Assembly (NCBI GenBank): GCA_965370045.1
Contig: CBDUSI010000006.1
Location: 1-64,000 of the forward strand
Source: CAZONU01 sp965370045
GTDB lineage: Bacteria > Planctomycetota > SZUA-567 > JAKLDR01
Direction of reading: 5' to 3'
DNA length: 64,000 nucleotides
The notes under the pieces are model-generated. The model made no database searches. It saw only the letters and a list, made by a program, of their open reading frames with translations, and had not been told where the DNA came from. Positions 23,842 to 32,008 of the stretch are shown one piece after another. The position numbers and the translations under genes were made by a program. Positions within the stretch are counted from its first letter, which is position 1. Each line of letters starts with the position of its first letter.

Positions 23842-26127
23842 ATGCGCCCGATTCTCTCCGCTCTGCCGATCATCGCGGTCTTCTGCGCGCCGCTGCTGGC
23901 CACCGCCGGCGAGCCGGCCACGCCGGCGGACATGGCGAAACTCGTCAAGCTCCTCGGCGACGACAAGTACAGCGTGCGGGAAAAGGCCACCCGGGACCTC
24001 CGCAAGCTGGGCACCGCCGCACGCGCCGCCCTGGAACAGGGCGTCAAGAGCAAGGACCCGGAGATACGCGAGCGGGCCTCGCGGCTGCTCCGGGCGATAA
24101 TCTGGAAGCTGTCCCCCAAGCTGGCCGGCAGGTTGGGCGATTTCAGCGAGCGCTTCGCGAAGTACGTGGAGGCCCCCGAGGGGACCAAGCTGCGGCTGCT
24201 CTCCGACCTGCGCGGCCGCGCGCCGGTCGCGGCCGAACCGTACATCCTCCAGGCCGCCAGGGAAGAGACCAGCCATTACGCCCAGTCCTGGATGGTCGAA
24301 CTCCTGAGCATCTACCGCAGCGCGGCCGCAGAGAAGGCGGTGCTGGCCGCCTCGCGCCGCGAGGACCGCTACTGCCGCTCCCGGGCAGCCGCGGCGCTCG
24401 CCCGGTTCGAGGGGAAGAAGGCCACGGCACGCCTGGTGGGCATGGTCATCGACGACGACCCCACCGTGCGCAGCGCGGCGCTGAACTCCCTGGGCCGGCG
24501 CGGCCCGCTGGCCGCCCCCGCCGCCCCGGCGGTGATCAAGAGGCTGGCCGACGTGGAAGGGACCGTCCGCGGGGCCGCGGCCAGAGCCGCCGGGAGCATC
24601 GGCGACCGCAAGGCGCTGGAGGCCCTCTGGAAGCTGACCGGCGCGGGCGAGAGCTCGGTCGGGACCAGGGCGCGGGCCATCGAGGCCATAGGCCGCCTGG
24701 CGACCCCTGACGAGAAGCGGGTGGTCACCAAGCTGGTCAAGCTGCTGGACGACCCGCTTCCGGCGGTGCGCTCCACGGCACTGAGGACGCTGGTGGAGAT
24801 GCGCGCCCGTTCGGCGCTGCCCAGGCTGGGGAAGCTCCTGGACGACGGGGACCCCGACATCGCCAGCGAGGCCGCCAGCGCCCTGGGCGTTCTGGGCGGG
24901 GCCCAGGCCCGCAAGAGCCTGCGCAGGGCGCTGGCCGGGGCCAAGAGCGAGTCGGTGCGGATCGCCGCGGGGAACGCGCTGCTCTTCATGGGCGACCGGG
25001 AGTCCGCGCCAAAGGTCGCCAAGATGATGTTCGGCCGGAACGCCAACACCGCCTCCGTGGCCGCCCGCGCGCTGGGCATGACCGGCGAACTCAAGTGGGC
25101 GGGCGAGCTGGTCAAGGCGGAGAAGCACTGGAAGACGGAAAGCTTCCGCCTGGCCTCGCTGGAGGTCCGCGCCGTCAACCTGCGCGAGCCGGCGGCCCTC
25201 AAACTGCTGGCCGCGCACATCAAGACCCAAGACGATTACGCCCGCGCGTCCGTCCTGCGTGACCGCGCGCTCTTCACAGAGGCAGCCGAACTCATCGCCA
25301 AGACCTCCAGGACGGAGATCGACCAGCCGCGCACGCTCTCGCAGGTGGGGCTCTTCGAGGTGCTGGCCGCCAGGGGAGGGCAGGGCCTGGCCAAGCTGCG
25401 CATGGCCGCCAGAATGGCCCCCTTCGACGCCGTCATTGCCAACAACCTGGCCTGGTTCCTGCTGGTCGGCCCGGAAGGCAAGCTGCGGCGCCCGGTCGAA
25501 GCCCTGAGGATCGCCGAGCGCGCTGCCAGGCTGGAGCCGCGCACCGGCTACATCCTGGACACCCACGCCTGGGCGCTCTTCCGCAACGGCAGAAAGAAGG
25601 AGGCGCTGGCCCTGACGGAGGAGGCCATCCGCTGGGCGCCCCTGGACCGCTGGCCCCGCCTGGGCGATCCGGCCGGCGTGGACGTGCTGCGCGTCCACCG
25701 CGCGCGCATCCTGACCGCGCTCGGCCGGCGGGAGGAGGCGCTCAAGGAGCTGGCCGGGGCGCTGGCCCGCCACCCGCGGAGTCCGGAGATGGCCGTCGAG
25801 GCCGCCCGCGCCTACTGCGACCTGGGCCTGACCCGCAAGGCCCTGGGGGAGCTCGGCCGCATGCTGAACCTGGGGCGTCCCGCCCTGGAGACCCTGCGCC
25901 TGGATCCCGAACTGGCCCCGGTCCGCAAGGATCCGGACTTCAAGAAGCTGCTGGAGCGCGCCACGGCGGATCGCAAGAAGGTCAAGGCCATGCTGGGCGG
26001 GCCAGCGGCCGAGAAGCTGCGGCCGCGCGGTCCGGACGCTGGCGCAATCCCGAGAATTGACGACGCCTTCGAACAGTTGGAGCAGGGCGGGGGGGGGGGA
26101 GCTGAATGCCATCTCAGCCGGAGATAA
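23842..26127 (+). CDS. Secreted HEAT-repeat and TPR protein
   Basis: A 761-residue protein. A signal peptide (MRPILSALPIIAVFCAPLLA) is followed by many HEAT/PBS-lyase-like repeats to about residue 430 (for example VRSAALNSLGRRGPLAAPAA, VRSTALRTLVEMRARSALPR), then TPR-like repeats to the end. Such proteins are scaffolds for protein contacts in the periplasm and are frequent in planctomycetes. The end is suspicious: a G-tract at 26090-26099 precedes a short odd tail. With one more G the frame would end at a TGA immediately before the next ATG. Confidence 0.8.
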   Translation: MRPILSALPIIAVFCAPLLATAGEPATPADMAKLVKLLGDDKYSVREKATRDLRKLGTAARAALEQGVKSKDPEIRERASRLLRAIIWKLSPKLAGRLGDFSERFAKYVEAPEGTKLRLLSDLRGRAPVAAEPYILQAAREETSHYAQSWMVELLSIYRSAAAEKAVLAASRREDRYCRSRAAAALARFEGKKATARLVGMVIDDDPTVRSAALNSLGRRGPLAAPAAPAVIKRLADVEGTVRGAAARAAGSIGDRKALEALWKLTGAGESSVGTRARAIEAIGRLATPDEKRVVTKLVKLLDDPLPAVRSTALRTLVEMRARSALPRLGKLLDDGDPDIASEAASALGVLGGAQARKSLRRALAGAKSESVRIAAGNALLFMGDRESAPKVAKMMFGRNANTASVAARALGMTGELKWAGELVKAEKHWKTESFRLASLEVRAVNLREPAALKLLAAHIKTQDDYARASVLRDRALFTEAAELIAKTSRTEIDQPRTLSQVGLFEVLAARGGQGLAKLRMAARMAPFDAVIANNLAWFLLVGPEGKLRRPVEALRIAERAARLEPRTGYILDTHAWALFRNGRKKEALALTEEAIRWAPLDRWPRLGDPAGVDVLRVHRARILTALGRREEALKELAGALARHPRSPEMAVEAARAYCDLGLTRKALGELGRMLNLGRPALETLRLDPELAPVRKDPDFKKLLERATADRKKVKAMLGGPAAEKLRPRGPDAGAIPRIDDAFEQLEQGGGGGAECHLSRR

Positions 26128-27116
26128 CCCTGCCCGAACCCGATTACAGCCCGCCGCCGCTGCCTGCCGGCTTTCCCCGCTGGAAGCACTTCGGCTGGGA
26201 CGGGTGGCAGGTGGAAACCCCGGTGGACTGGGACCTCGGCGCCCTGGAATCCGGCCCCAAGGGCGGCTACTTCCGGCTGGACGACGAGTTCGAGCCGCGC
26301 CTGATGGTCAGATGGCAGCCTCTGAAAGGCAGGTTCGACCCCGAAAGGGCCATTGAGCGGCACTTCAAGAAGCACCGCCGCGCCGCCGGCCGCGGCGGGA
26401 CCCAGCCGCTGCTCAAGATCGGCGCTTCGCTGCCCGGGCTCCGCAAGGCACTCAAGGGGCTGCCCTACGAGACCTACTCGCTCCAGGAGGACGGCAACCG
26501 TTCGCTGGGCCTGGCCGCCTTCTGTCCCGAATGCAAGCGGGCCTTCATCGCGGAGATGACCACCAACCAGACCGGTGGGGCGGGGGAGAGGCTGGTCAAG
26601 CGCGTGCTGGGGTCGCTCCGCGACCACCCCAAGGGCAAGCTCGCCCGCTGGGAGGTTTTCGGACTCTCCGTGGACCTGCCCGCGTCGCTGCGCGCGGTGC
26701 GCCACACCTTCAACCAGGGCTACGTGGGACTCTCCGCCGCCGAGCCCGGGATCCGCGTGGAGGTTTCCCGCTGGACCCTGGCCAACATGCATCTGGGCGA
26801 AGTCAAGCTCAAGGAGTTCCTGCAGCGCCACTTCCTCAAGAAGCGCGACATGCCACCCGTAACCATAAAGGACGTCGTCGTCCAGTCGCACCCGGCCTGC
26901 ATATTCCACACCAGGCAGCGCCTGCTGGAACCGGTCCGCGCGCGCGTGCGCAACGTGCTCGCCGTGAAGAATCCCGCGTACCGCACCGGCTTCATCTGGC
27001 ACTGCCAGACTTCCAACCGCATCCTCATGTTCACGCTGGGCAGCCACAAGCCCCGAGATATCGGCACCGCCCGCCTGATGGCCTCGCGCCTGCGCTGCTG
27101 CAAGGTGATCCACTGA
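26106..27116 (+). CDS. Conserved-looking protein of unknown function, coupled to a PqqD-like gene
   Basis: A 336-residue soluble protein with an N-terminal Pro-rich segment (PEPDYSPPPLPAGFPRWKHF) and a duplicated alpha/beta layout: W-Q-V-E-T-P-V-D-W near residue 35 and W-E-V-F-G-L-S-V-D-L-P near residue 181 look like the same strand in two repeats. One CPEC pair (about residue 140) might bind metal. No family recognised. The ATG overlaps the tail of the HEAT gene by 22 nt, and its stop shares one base with the PqqD-like start (TGATG), so the three are probably one operon. Confidence 0.55.
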   Translation: MPSQPEITLPEPDYSPPPLPAGFPRWKHFGWDGWQVETPVDWDLGALESGPKGGYFRLDDEFEPRLMVRWQPLKGRFDPERAIERHFKKHRRAAGRGGTQPLLKIGASLPGLRKALKGLPYETYSLQEDGNRSLGLAAFCPECKRAFIAEMTTNQTGGAGERLVKRVLGSLRDHPKGKLARWEVFGLSVDLPASLRAVRHTFNQGYVGLSAAEPGIRVEVSRWTLANMHLGEVKLKEFLQRHFLKKRDMPPVTIKDVVVQSHPACIFHTRQRLLEPVRARVRNVLAVKNPAYRTGFIWHCQTSNRILMFTLGSHKPRDIGTARLMASRLRCCKVIH

Positions 27117-27565
27117 TGGCCGGCCTGCTCGGACAACTGACCAAATCCTTCTTCAGCCGCCGCCGCGGGCAGGTGGACCGCCGCCGCAGCCTGGCGCTCA
27201 AGCCGCTCCGCAACCCGGACGTCCCCTGGGCCCCCCACGACCCCTACGACGGCCCGGTGACCATCGACATCCCGCTCCAGCGCCGGGCAATCCCCAAGCC
27301 CTTAGTCTGGGTCGCCTCCAAGCTGGCCCGCAAGACGCCTCCCAACATCCGGAAGCTGCAGCTCGATCCGGTGGGCTCCTTCGTCTGGCGCTCCGCTGAC
27401 GGGCACCGCTCGGTACGCGAACTCATATGGCTCCTGGCCGCCGAGTATCGCCTCAACCGCCGCGACGCCGAAGTCGCCTTGCTCGAGTTCCTCGGGCAGC
27501 TTTCCCAGCGCAACCTGATCGGCTTCGCGCATATCCAGCAACCCGGGACGCAGCAGGGCACCTGA
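27116..27565 (+). CDS. PqqD-like (RiPP recognition element) protein
   Basis: A 149-residue protein. Residues about 80-140 (IRKLQLDPVGSFVWRSADGH, RSVRELIWLLAAEYRLNRRD, VALLEFLGQLSQRNLIGF) are a PqqD-type winged-helix domain, the peptide-binding element of PQQ and other RiPP systems. The basic N-terminal 75 residues are extra. No precursor peptide, radical SAM peptide enzyme or PqqC is next to it, so the partner is probably the unknown protein encoded just upstream. Last chromosomal gene before the integrated element. Confidence 0.7.
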   Translation: MAGLLGQLTKSFFSRRRGQVDRRRSLALKPLRNPDVPWAPHDPYDGPVTIDIPLQRRAIPKPLVWVASKLARKTPPNIRKLQLDPVGSFVWRSADGHRSVRELIWLLAAEYRLNRRDAEVALLEFLGQLSQRNLIGFAHIQQPGTQQGT

Positions 27566-27619
27566 GCCCAACGCGAGCGCTTTTGGCGCCAAGAGGCGGG
27601 ATTCCAAGGTGTTTCCGCA

Positions 27620-27647
27620 AGGTCCGATAATATATGCGACGTTGCAG
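27620..27647 (+). other. Left element boundary: dif-like half site (attL)
   Basis: XerC-type arm AGGTCCGATAA (27620-27630), 6-bp spacer TATATG (27631-27636), then CGACGTTGCAG (27637-27647), a degenerate XerD-type arm. The first 17 bp are identical to the right site at 43045. GCGAC/GTCGC (27636-27640 and 27649-27653) form a small hairpin across the degenerate arm. Confidence 0.75.
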
Positions 27648-27762
27648 AGTCGCATTGAGGGAGGGCGGCAACCCAGGAGAAACCGGCCGGCGGGGGTTAG
27701 ATAAACCAGACCCCGCACCACGATAAGCCGGAAGAAACCCGGGATTGAGGCCCCTCTTTTAG

Positions 27763-27818
27763 GCCTAATCACCCCGACACTGAGAGGAGGTGTCGGCGGA
27801 CGATTAGGCGTATTTTTT
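27763..27818 (+). terminator. Two-stem terminator-like hairpin with T6 tract
   Basis: Outer arms GCCTAATC (27763-27770) and GATTAGGC (27802-27809) enclose inner arms CCGACAC (27774-27780) and GTGTCGG (27790-27796); TTTTTT follows at 27813-27818. It could insulate the element from chromosomal transcription or be part of its origin/control region. The surrounding 27566-27900 has no gene. Confidence 0.6.
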
Positions 27819-27900
27819 CGCTCAAAACACTTGACAAGGTTTCGTGGGGGGACCGGAAACCCGGCGTCCGGACGGTATGCCGGGAGGGAGTTACACTGTT

Positions 27901-28902
27901 TTGGGTAAGAAGAAGACCGATCCGCCCCCGGCCGAGGAGCGCGAAGCGGCCGGGGCCGCGGTGATGGAAGAGGGGGAAGTCCCCGAGATAAGCGACGCGG
28001 AACAGCAGCGCGCCCTGGAGCGCATGGAAGCCGCGGAGACCTTCCGGGATTTCATGCGGGCGGGCGGGTCCGGCGACGAGGTGGACGTGAAGATAACCCG
28101 CCGCGGTCCCAAGAAATACGTCAGCCGGGCCGGCAAGTTGGTCACGGTCGACGTCGGCTACTGCGACACCGTTCCCCTGGAAATCCTGCGTCCCGTTCCC
28201 GAGGAAACGATCGCGCAGCTGTGGGGCGGTGGAGTCTACACCGTCCAGGGGCTCTTCGAGGGCCAATCCCTCAGGGGATACACGCTGAAGGTCGGCGGCA
28301 ACCCGCTGCCGATCGAGCGCGGAGAGGTCGAGACCGCCGAAGAAGCGAAGCCCGCGCAGCTGGACCCCCTGGCTCAGCTCGAAAAGCTGGCGGGGGTAAT
28401 GGCCATCCTGCAGGGGGGAAGGCCGGACCGCGACCCGGTAGACGAGATCCGCCGCCTCCGGGAACTCGACGAGGAGTTCCGGCCCGCGCCGTCGGCCGCC
28501 GCGCCGGCCGGAGACGACGTTGACGACGAGCTGGACAAGGTGATGGCGAAGGGGGAGAAGAGCGAGGAGGACGAGAAGTTGGACGGATGGGTGAGGTTCG
28601 CGCAAGTCTGCCTCGAAGGCCTCAAGGTGCTCACCGGGGAAACCCCCACGACCCCCGAGGCCGCGGTGAACAAGATGCTCACCGATTACATGAATGCGAA
28701 GATCACGACGGAGGAACTGGCCAAGACGCTTCGCAAGTACGCGAAGGGCGACGAGCTGGAGGCCATCAGCTGCCTCGACCCCAAGAAGGCGCCCGCGCTG
28801 CTGGCCAGGAAGTACAAGCTCAGCGACGAGGTCAAGGATTATTTCGAGGGCGCCGCTGGCCAGCGGAAGCTCCGGGACCTTCAGAAGGCGCTTGAGTCGT
28901 GA
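27901..28902 (+). CDS. Element protein of unknown function, first gene of the plus-strand arm
   Basis: About 333 residues from TTG 27901, chosen because GGGAGGGAG (27882-27890) stands 10 nt upstream; the frame is open back to 27844. The N-terminus is charged and Pro-rich (KKKTDPPPAEEREAAG), residues about 55-130 form a compact beta-rich domain (VDVKITRRGPKKYVSRAGKL), and the rest is acidic and helical with a Gln/Glu-rich middle. No Walker motif or nuclease motif. It overlaps the next gene by GTGA. Function unknown; an adaptor or regulatory role is possible. Confidence 0.55.
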   Translation: MGKKKTDPPPAEEREAAGAAVMEEGEVPEISDAEQQRALERMEAAETFRDFMRAGGSGDEVDVKITRRGPKKYVSRAGKLVTVDVGYCDTVPLEILRPVPEETIAQLWGGGVYTVQGLFEGQSLRGYTLKVGGNPLPIERGEVETAEEAKPAQLDPLAQLEKLAGVMAILQGGRPDRDPVDEIRRLRELDEEFRPAPSAAAPAGDDVDDELDKVMAKGEKSEEDEKLDGWVRFAQVCLEGLKVLTGETPTTPEAAVNKMLTDYMNAKITTEELAKTLRKYAKGDELEAISCLDPKKAPALLARKYKLSDEVKDYFEGAAGQRKLRDLQKALES

Positions 28903-29150
28903 CCAGCAAATACAAGAAGAAGCACAAGTGCCCGGCCCCGGACCAGTGCCCGCTCGGCGTGAAAGAGGAGGGCTTTCCCTGCCTCTTCGCCGGCCAGCAG
29001 AAAAACACACAGACCGGGCAGATCGTCGGGAGCTGCGCTCTTGCCGATGTGGTCTACGGAATCCAGGATCAGATGCAGATGGCGGCGCGCGCGGCGGCGG
29101 GGATTGTTCTCGCCGGCCCGGGGTTTCCGCCGGGAGGAAAACCAAGCTAG
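28899..29150 (+). CDS. Small cysteine-containing element protein
   Basis: An 83-residue protein with four cysteines, three of them in the first half (KCPAPDQCPLG, GFPCLFAG) and one in GSCALADVV, possibly a zinc site. The N-terminus is strongly basic (TSKYKKKHKC), the C-terminus Gly/Pro-rich. The GTG start overlaps the previous stop by 4 nt. No family recognised. Confidence 0.5.
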   Translation: MTSKYKKKHKCPAPDQCPLGVKEEGFPCLFAGQQKNTQTGQIVGSCALADVVYGIQDQMQMAARAAAGIVLAGPGFPPGGKPS

Positions 29151-29170
29151 ACCAACAAGGGAGGTCCGCA

Positions 29171-29323
29171 ATGAAACCTGATACGAAGTGGCTCCTCTAC
29201 GCGATAGGCGGGTGCGCCTTCTTCCTGCTGGCCGTGGTCTGCGTGGCGGCCGGCTTCAACCCGTTCGCCTGGGCGTGGGGCCTGGCTATGGACCTGGCCC
29301 GCGCGATTGGAGGTGCGGGATGA
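29171..29323 (+). CDS. 50-residue single-span membrane protein
   Basis: One hydrophobic segment (WLLYAIGGCAFFLLAVVCVA, residues about 7-26) and an amphipathic tail. GGGAGG stands about 7 nt before the ATG. Its TGA overlaps the next ATG (ATGA). Small membrane proteins like this are common in membrane-containing and filamentous phages, but length and topology give no specific function. Confidence 0.6.
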   Translation: MKPDTKWLLYAIGGCAFFLLAVVCVAAGFNPFAWAWGLAMDLARAIGGAG

Positions 29324-29610
29324 TGATCCATTTTCTCAAGACCTTCCCGGAGTTTTTCGAGGCGACCCTTTCAGGTGAGAAGCGTTTTGAGGTCCGGCAT
29401 TCGTACTGTCGAAAATTCGAGAAAGGAAACGTTCTCTGCCTCCAAGAGTTCACCGAGGGACGCTACACCGGACGCGTCTACTGGGCGCGGGTGATCGCTC
29501 TTTGGCTACTGCCCACCGAACTCGCGCCGGGTCCCCTCTGCGGAATGCAGATCGAGCCGCTGAGCTGGCTTGACCTTGACGAGCTGACGCCGGCGAGGGG
29601 GAAAGCATGA
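29320..29610 (+). CDS. DUF3850 (ASCH/PUA-like) protein
   Basis: A 96-residue protein matching DUF3850: IHFLKTFPEFFEATLSGEKR, then FEVRHSYCRKFEKGNVLCLQ, EFTEGRYTGRVYWARVIAL. The family is a PUA/ASCH-like fold, presumed RNA- or nucleic-acid-binding, frequent in phages. The start (ATG 29320, with a second ATG at 29323) overlaps the preceding stop by 4 nt; its own stop overlaps the next ATG. Confidence 0.8.
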   Translation: MMIHFLKTFPEFFEATLSGEKRFEVRHSYCRKFEKGNVLCLQEFTEGRYTGRVYWARVIALWLLPTELAPGPLCGMQIEPLSWLDLDELTPARGKA

Positions 29611-29897
29611 GAACGAATCAGAGCGCGCTCTGCCTGGGCTGTCGCCGGCACGTACCGGTCGGCGACGTGACGGCCAGGGCGGGGCAGAACGGTCAATACG
29701 TCCTCTGTGCCAGCTGCGTAGAGGCCGGCTTCAAGTTTAAGAGGATGTCCGAGATCTACGTACACATGCAAAGCCGGAAGGTGATGCTCTTCGCTCCCTC
29801 TGACGGGCGCTGGCACGGTGCCCGCATCGTCAAGGGGGAGATCCTGAAAGAGTGCGCCCAGCGGGATCCGCAAGAGCAGCTCTCGTTAAAAGCTTAA
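29607..29897 (+). CDS. Zinc-ribbon-like element protein
   Basis: A 96-residue protein with two CxxC pairs (C9-x2-C12 in ALCLGCRRH and C34-x2-C37 in LCASCVEAG), a probable zinc ribbon, followed by a beta-rich tail. Such small proteins in phages often bind nucleic acid or the host transcription machinery; nothing more specific can be said. Coupled by ATGA to the DUF3850 gene. Confidence 0.6.
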   Translation: MRTNQSALCLGCRRHVPVGDVTARAGQNGQYVLCASCVEAGFKFKRMSEIYVHMQSRKVMLFAPSDGRWHGARIVKGEILKECAQRDPQEQLSLKA

Positions 29898-29912
29898 CAA
29901 GGGAGAGAAGAA

Positions 29913-31025
29913 ATGAAGATCGACATAGGACAGACCGGCGAACACCAGCACGTAATCCTGAAGGACAACGACGGAAAGACCCTGATCGAGGGCGTAGACT
30001 ACGCCGGCCACGAGGCCGCCCACGCCCTGAACAACACCGAGGGGAGCATGATCCAGGCGGCTGCGCGGATCCTCGCCAACCGGGAGGCCTGCGCCAGGCT
30101 CGCCCCGATGCTCAAGGGAACGCTGGAAGAGATAACGGCCGGCATGAAGACGCCCCGCGCCGACGTCGTCGACGTCGTCGAGGACACGAGGCCCCGCGCC
30201 GGCAAGCTGGGCGACCTGGACAACCGCCAGGAGCTGGCGGGCCTGGCCGGCGACGTCGAGCTGGACAACCAGACATGGGAGGACCTGAAGGACTGCGAGA
30301 AGGGAGGGCGCGTCCTGATCGTCGGCCCCAGCCCCAACGTGAAAGCGGACCTCGACGCCCTGGACCCGTTCGCGGTGTCACCGCGGATCCTGATGAACTT
30401 CGCTCCCCTGGCGGCCGGCGGTGACTACTGGGTACGCGGCGACGATGACTGGCTGAAATCGAAGAAGCTCCGGACCTTGACCGCGCAGATCGTTGGAGAG
30501 GTCCGTTCATGGGAGACTCCGCCGGTCGGCCTGATCGCCGAGGGCGGAAGCCCCTGGATGAAGAACGCTTTCCAGTGTCGCTTCACTTCCAACGTTCGGA
30601 ACAAACCCGATCGGGATCCTTTCGAGCTGCTGGCCGGCCTGGGAATGCCGCGCGGGCTGGGCACCCTGGGGATGGCGGTAGGCCTGGCCGTGTGGGTGGG
30701 CGCCGGCGAGATCGTCCTGGCCGGCTGCGCGTTCGAGCCGCAAGAGGGGAGGATCCACTTCTACGACGACGCGCCCGAAGGCGAGGCCGACTTTCAGGAC
30801 CACGCCAACAGCGCCCAGGTGTTCCGGGATTTCTTCACTAACCTGGTGCGGACCGTGGAGCCGTGGCTTCAGAAGAGAGGGATCAAGCTGCGGTACACGG
30901 AGCCGAAGTGGAACGTGCAGCTGCGCGATAACCCGCCGAAGAATGCCCGCCGCGCCCTGGCCCAGCAGGAGCGCGACCTGGCCGACCAGGCGGCCGAGGC
31001 CGCGGCCGCCGAGGCCCCGAAGTGA
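29913..31025 (+). CDS. Putative DUF115/sialyltransferase-42-like protein
   Basis: A 370-residue protein. The N-terminal ~120 residues are helical (a possible separate module). From about residue 128 the pattern GGRVLIVGPSPNVKADLDAL, ILMNFAPLAAGGDYWVRGDD, then LGTLGMAVGLAVWVGAGEIV with LAGCAFEPQEGRIHFYDD resembles the 'G-x-GPS' opening and 'A-x-A-x-x-x-G-x-x-x-I-x-L-x-G-x-D' core of DUF115 and GT42 sialyltransferase-like proteins. Assignment is by motif only. It could modify a surface glycan of host or virion. Preceded by GGGAGAG; overlaps the methyltransferase start by GTGA. Confidence 0.45.
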   Translation: MKIDIGQTGEHQHVILKDNDGKTLIEGVDYAGHEAAHALNNTEGSMIQAAARILANREACARLAPMLKGTLEEITAGMKTPRADVVDVVEDTRPRAGKLGDLDNRQELAGLAGDVELDNQTWEDLKDCEKGGRVLIVGPSPNVKADLDALDPFAVSPRILMNFAPLAAGGDYWVRGDDDWLKSKKLRTLTAQIVGEVRSWETPPVGLIAEGGSPWMKNAFQCRFTSNVRNKPDRDPFELLAGLGMPRGLGTLGMAVGLAVWVGAGEIVLAGCAFEPQEGRIHFYDDAPEGEADFQDHANSAQVFRDFFTNLVRTVEPWLQKRGIKLRYTEPKWNVQLRDNPPKNARRALAQQERDLADQAAEAAAAEAPK

Positions 31026-31924
31026 TCCGCGCCATTGACTTGTGCGCGGGCGCTGGCGGCTGGGTCTGCGCCGCGCGGGGCCTCGATGTCGAGATAGTCC
31101 TGGCCGTGGACCTGTGGGATGTGGCCTGCAAGACCTACGAGATCAACAACCCCGGGACGAGGGTGGTCCAGGGAGATCTCCGCGACCCGGAGATCCGCGA
31201 GCTCGTGGGGTCCTACGCTGGCCAGGTGGACCTTGTCCTGGGCGGGATCCCCTGCGAGTGGATAAGCGTCTACCGCAACGTCGCCGGGGGGGTGTCGGAG
31301 CCGGAGAAGGCCAGAGAAAGGGAAACCCTGGACTCCGTCCTTGATCTCCTCAAGGTGCTGTCGCCGCGGTGGTGGTGCCTGGAGGACGTGCGGGGACTGG
31401 TGAAGCAGCTCCCGATCTTCACCCCGTGGGTGGAGATCGACGCGGCGGAATACAGCGGCCAGCGCCGGAAGCGCATCTACGTCGGCGAGTTCCCCGCGCC
31501 GCGAGCGCGGGCGAGTTCCAAGCTGCTGGGTGACTACCTCCGCCCTGGTCCCTACCGGATAGGCAAGCGGACTTGGCTGTCCGAGGTCGTTACATCCTCC
31601 GCGTTTGCCGCCGACAAGTGCCATGGGCTGCGAGAGGAGCGGAAGTCCCTCACCGTCTGCTGCTGGTCCTCCAGGAGGGACAAAGAGGTGGCGGTCATCG
31701 ATGACCGGTTGCCCGGAGGCAAACGGCAGGTCGAGTGGCAAGAGGCCGCGCGCCTTCAGGGCTTCCCGGAAGATTATCTCTTCTACGGTCCGCCCTCGGA
31801 CGTGTGGACGATGATCGGGAGAGCCGTCCAGATCGACACCTGCCGGGCCATCCTGGAGGCCATCGTGAAGGAGAAAGCGGCCGCGGGGATCCCCGCGGAG
31901 TTCCAATCCGCAAATAGAGCATAA
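31022..31924 (+). CDS. Orphan DNA (cytosine-5-)methyltransferase
   Basis: A 300-residue C5-methyltransferase. Motif I DLCAGAGG (6-13), motif IV GGIPCEWIS with catalytic C78, motif VI as EDV (121-123, usually ENV), motif VIII SGQRRKRIYVGE, and late motifs EAARLQGFPEDY and MIGRAVQ. The variable target-recognition region is short (about 165-230). No restriction enzyme is nearby, so it probably protects element DNA or regulates. The GTG start overlaps the previous stop. Confidence 0.88.
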   Translation: MIRAIDLCAGAGGWVCAARGLDVEIVLAVDLWDVACKTYEINNPGTRVVQGDLRDPEIRELVGSYAGQVDLVLGGIPCEWISVYRNVAGGVSEPEKARERETLDSVLDLLKVLSPRWWCLEDVRGLVKQLPIFTPWVEIDAAEYSGQRRKRIYVGEFPAPRARASSKLLGDYLRPGPYRIGKRTWLSEVVTSSAFAADKCHGLREERKSLTVCCWSSRRDKEVAVIDDRLPGGKRQVEWQEAARLQGFPEDYLFYGPPSDVWTMIGRAVQIDTCRAILEAIVKEKAAAGIPAEFQSANRA

Positions 31925-32008
31925 TTTAGTGAACGCGAGGGGGCCTGGCTGCGTCCTGAGTATGCGCCGGTGAGCCAGCCAGGCTCCCGCCTTCGGGGGG
32001 AGGCACCT

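Noticed and set aside
22732..26112. Minus-strand frame of more than 1,100 codons including the HgdB-like protein
   Set aside because: Only the last 337 codons match a family; the rest is antisense to the HEAT/TPR gene.
27831..27836. TTGACA as promoter of the first element gene
   Set aside because: No acceptable -10 lies 15-19 nt downstream; kept only as a possible activator-dependent site.
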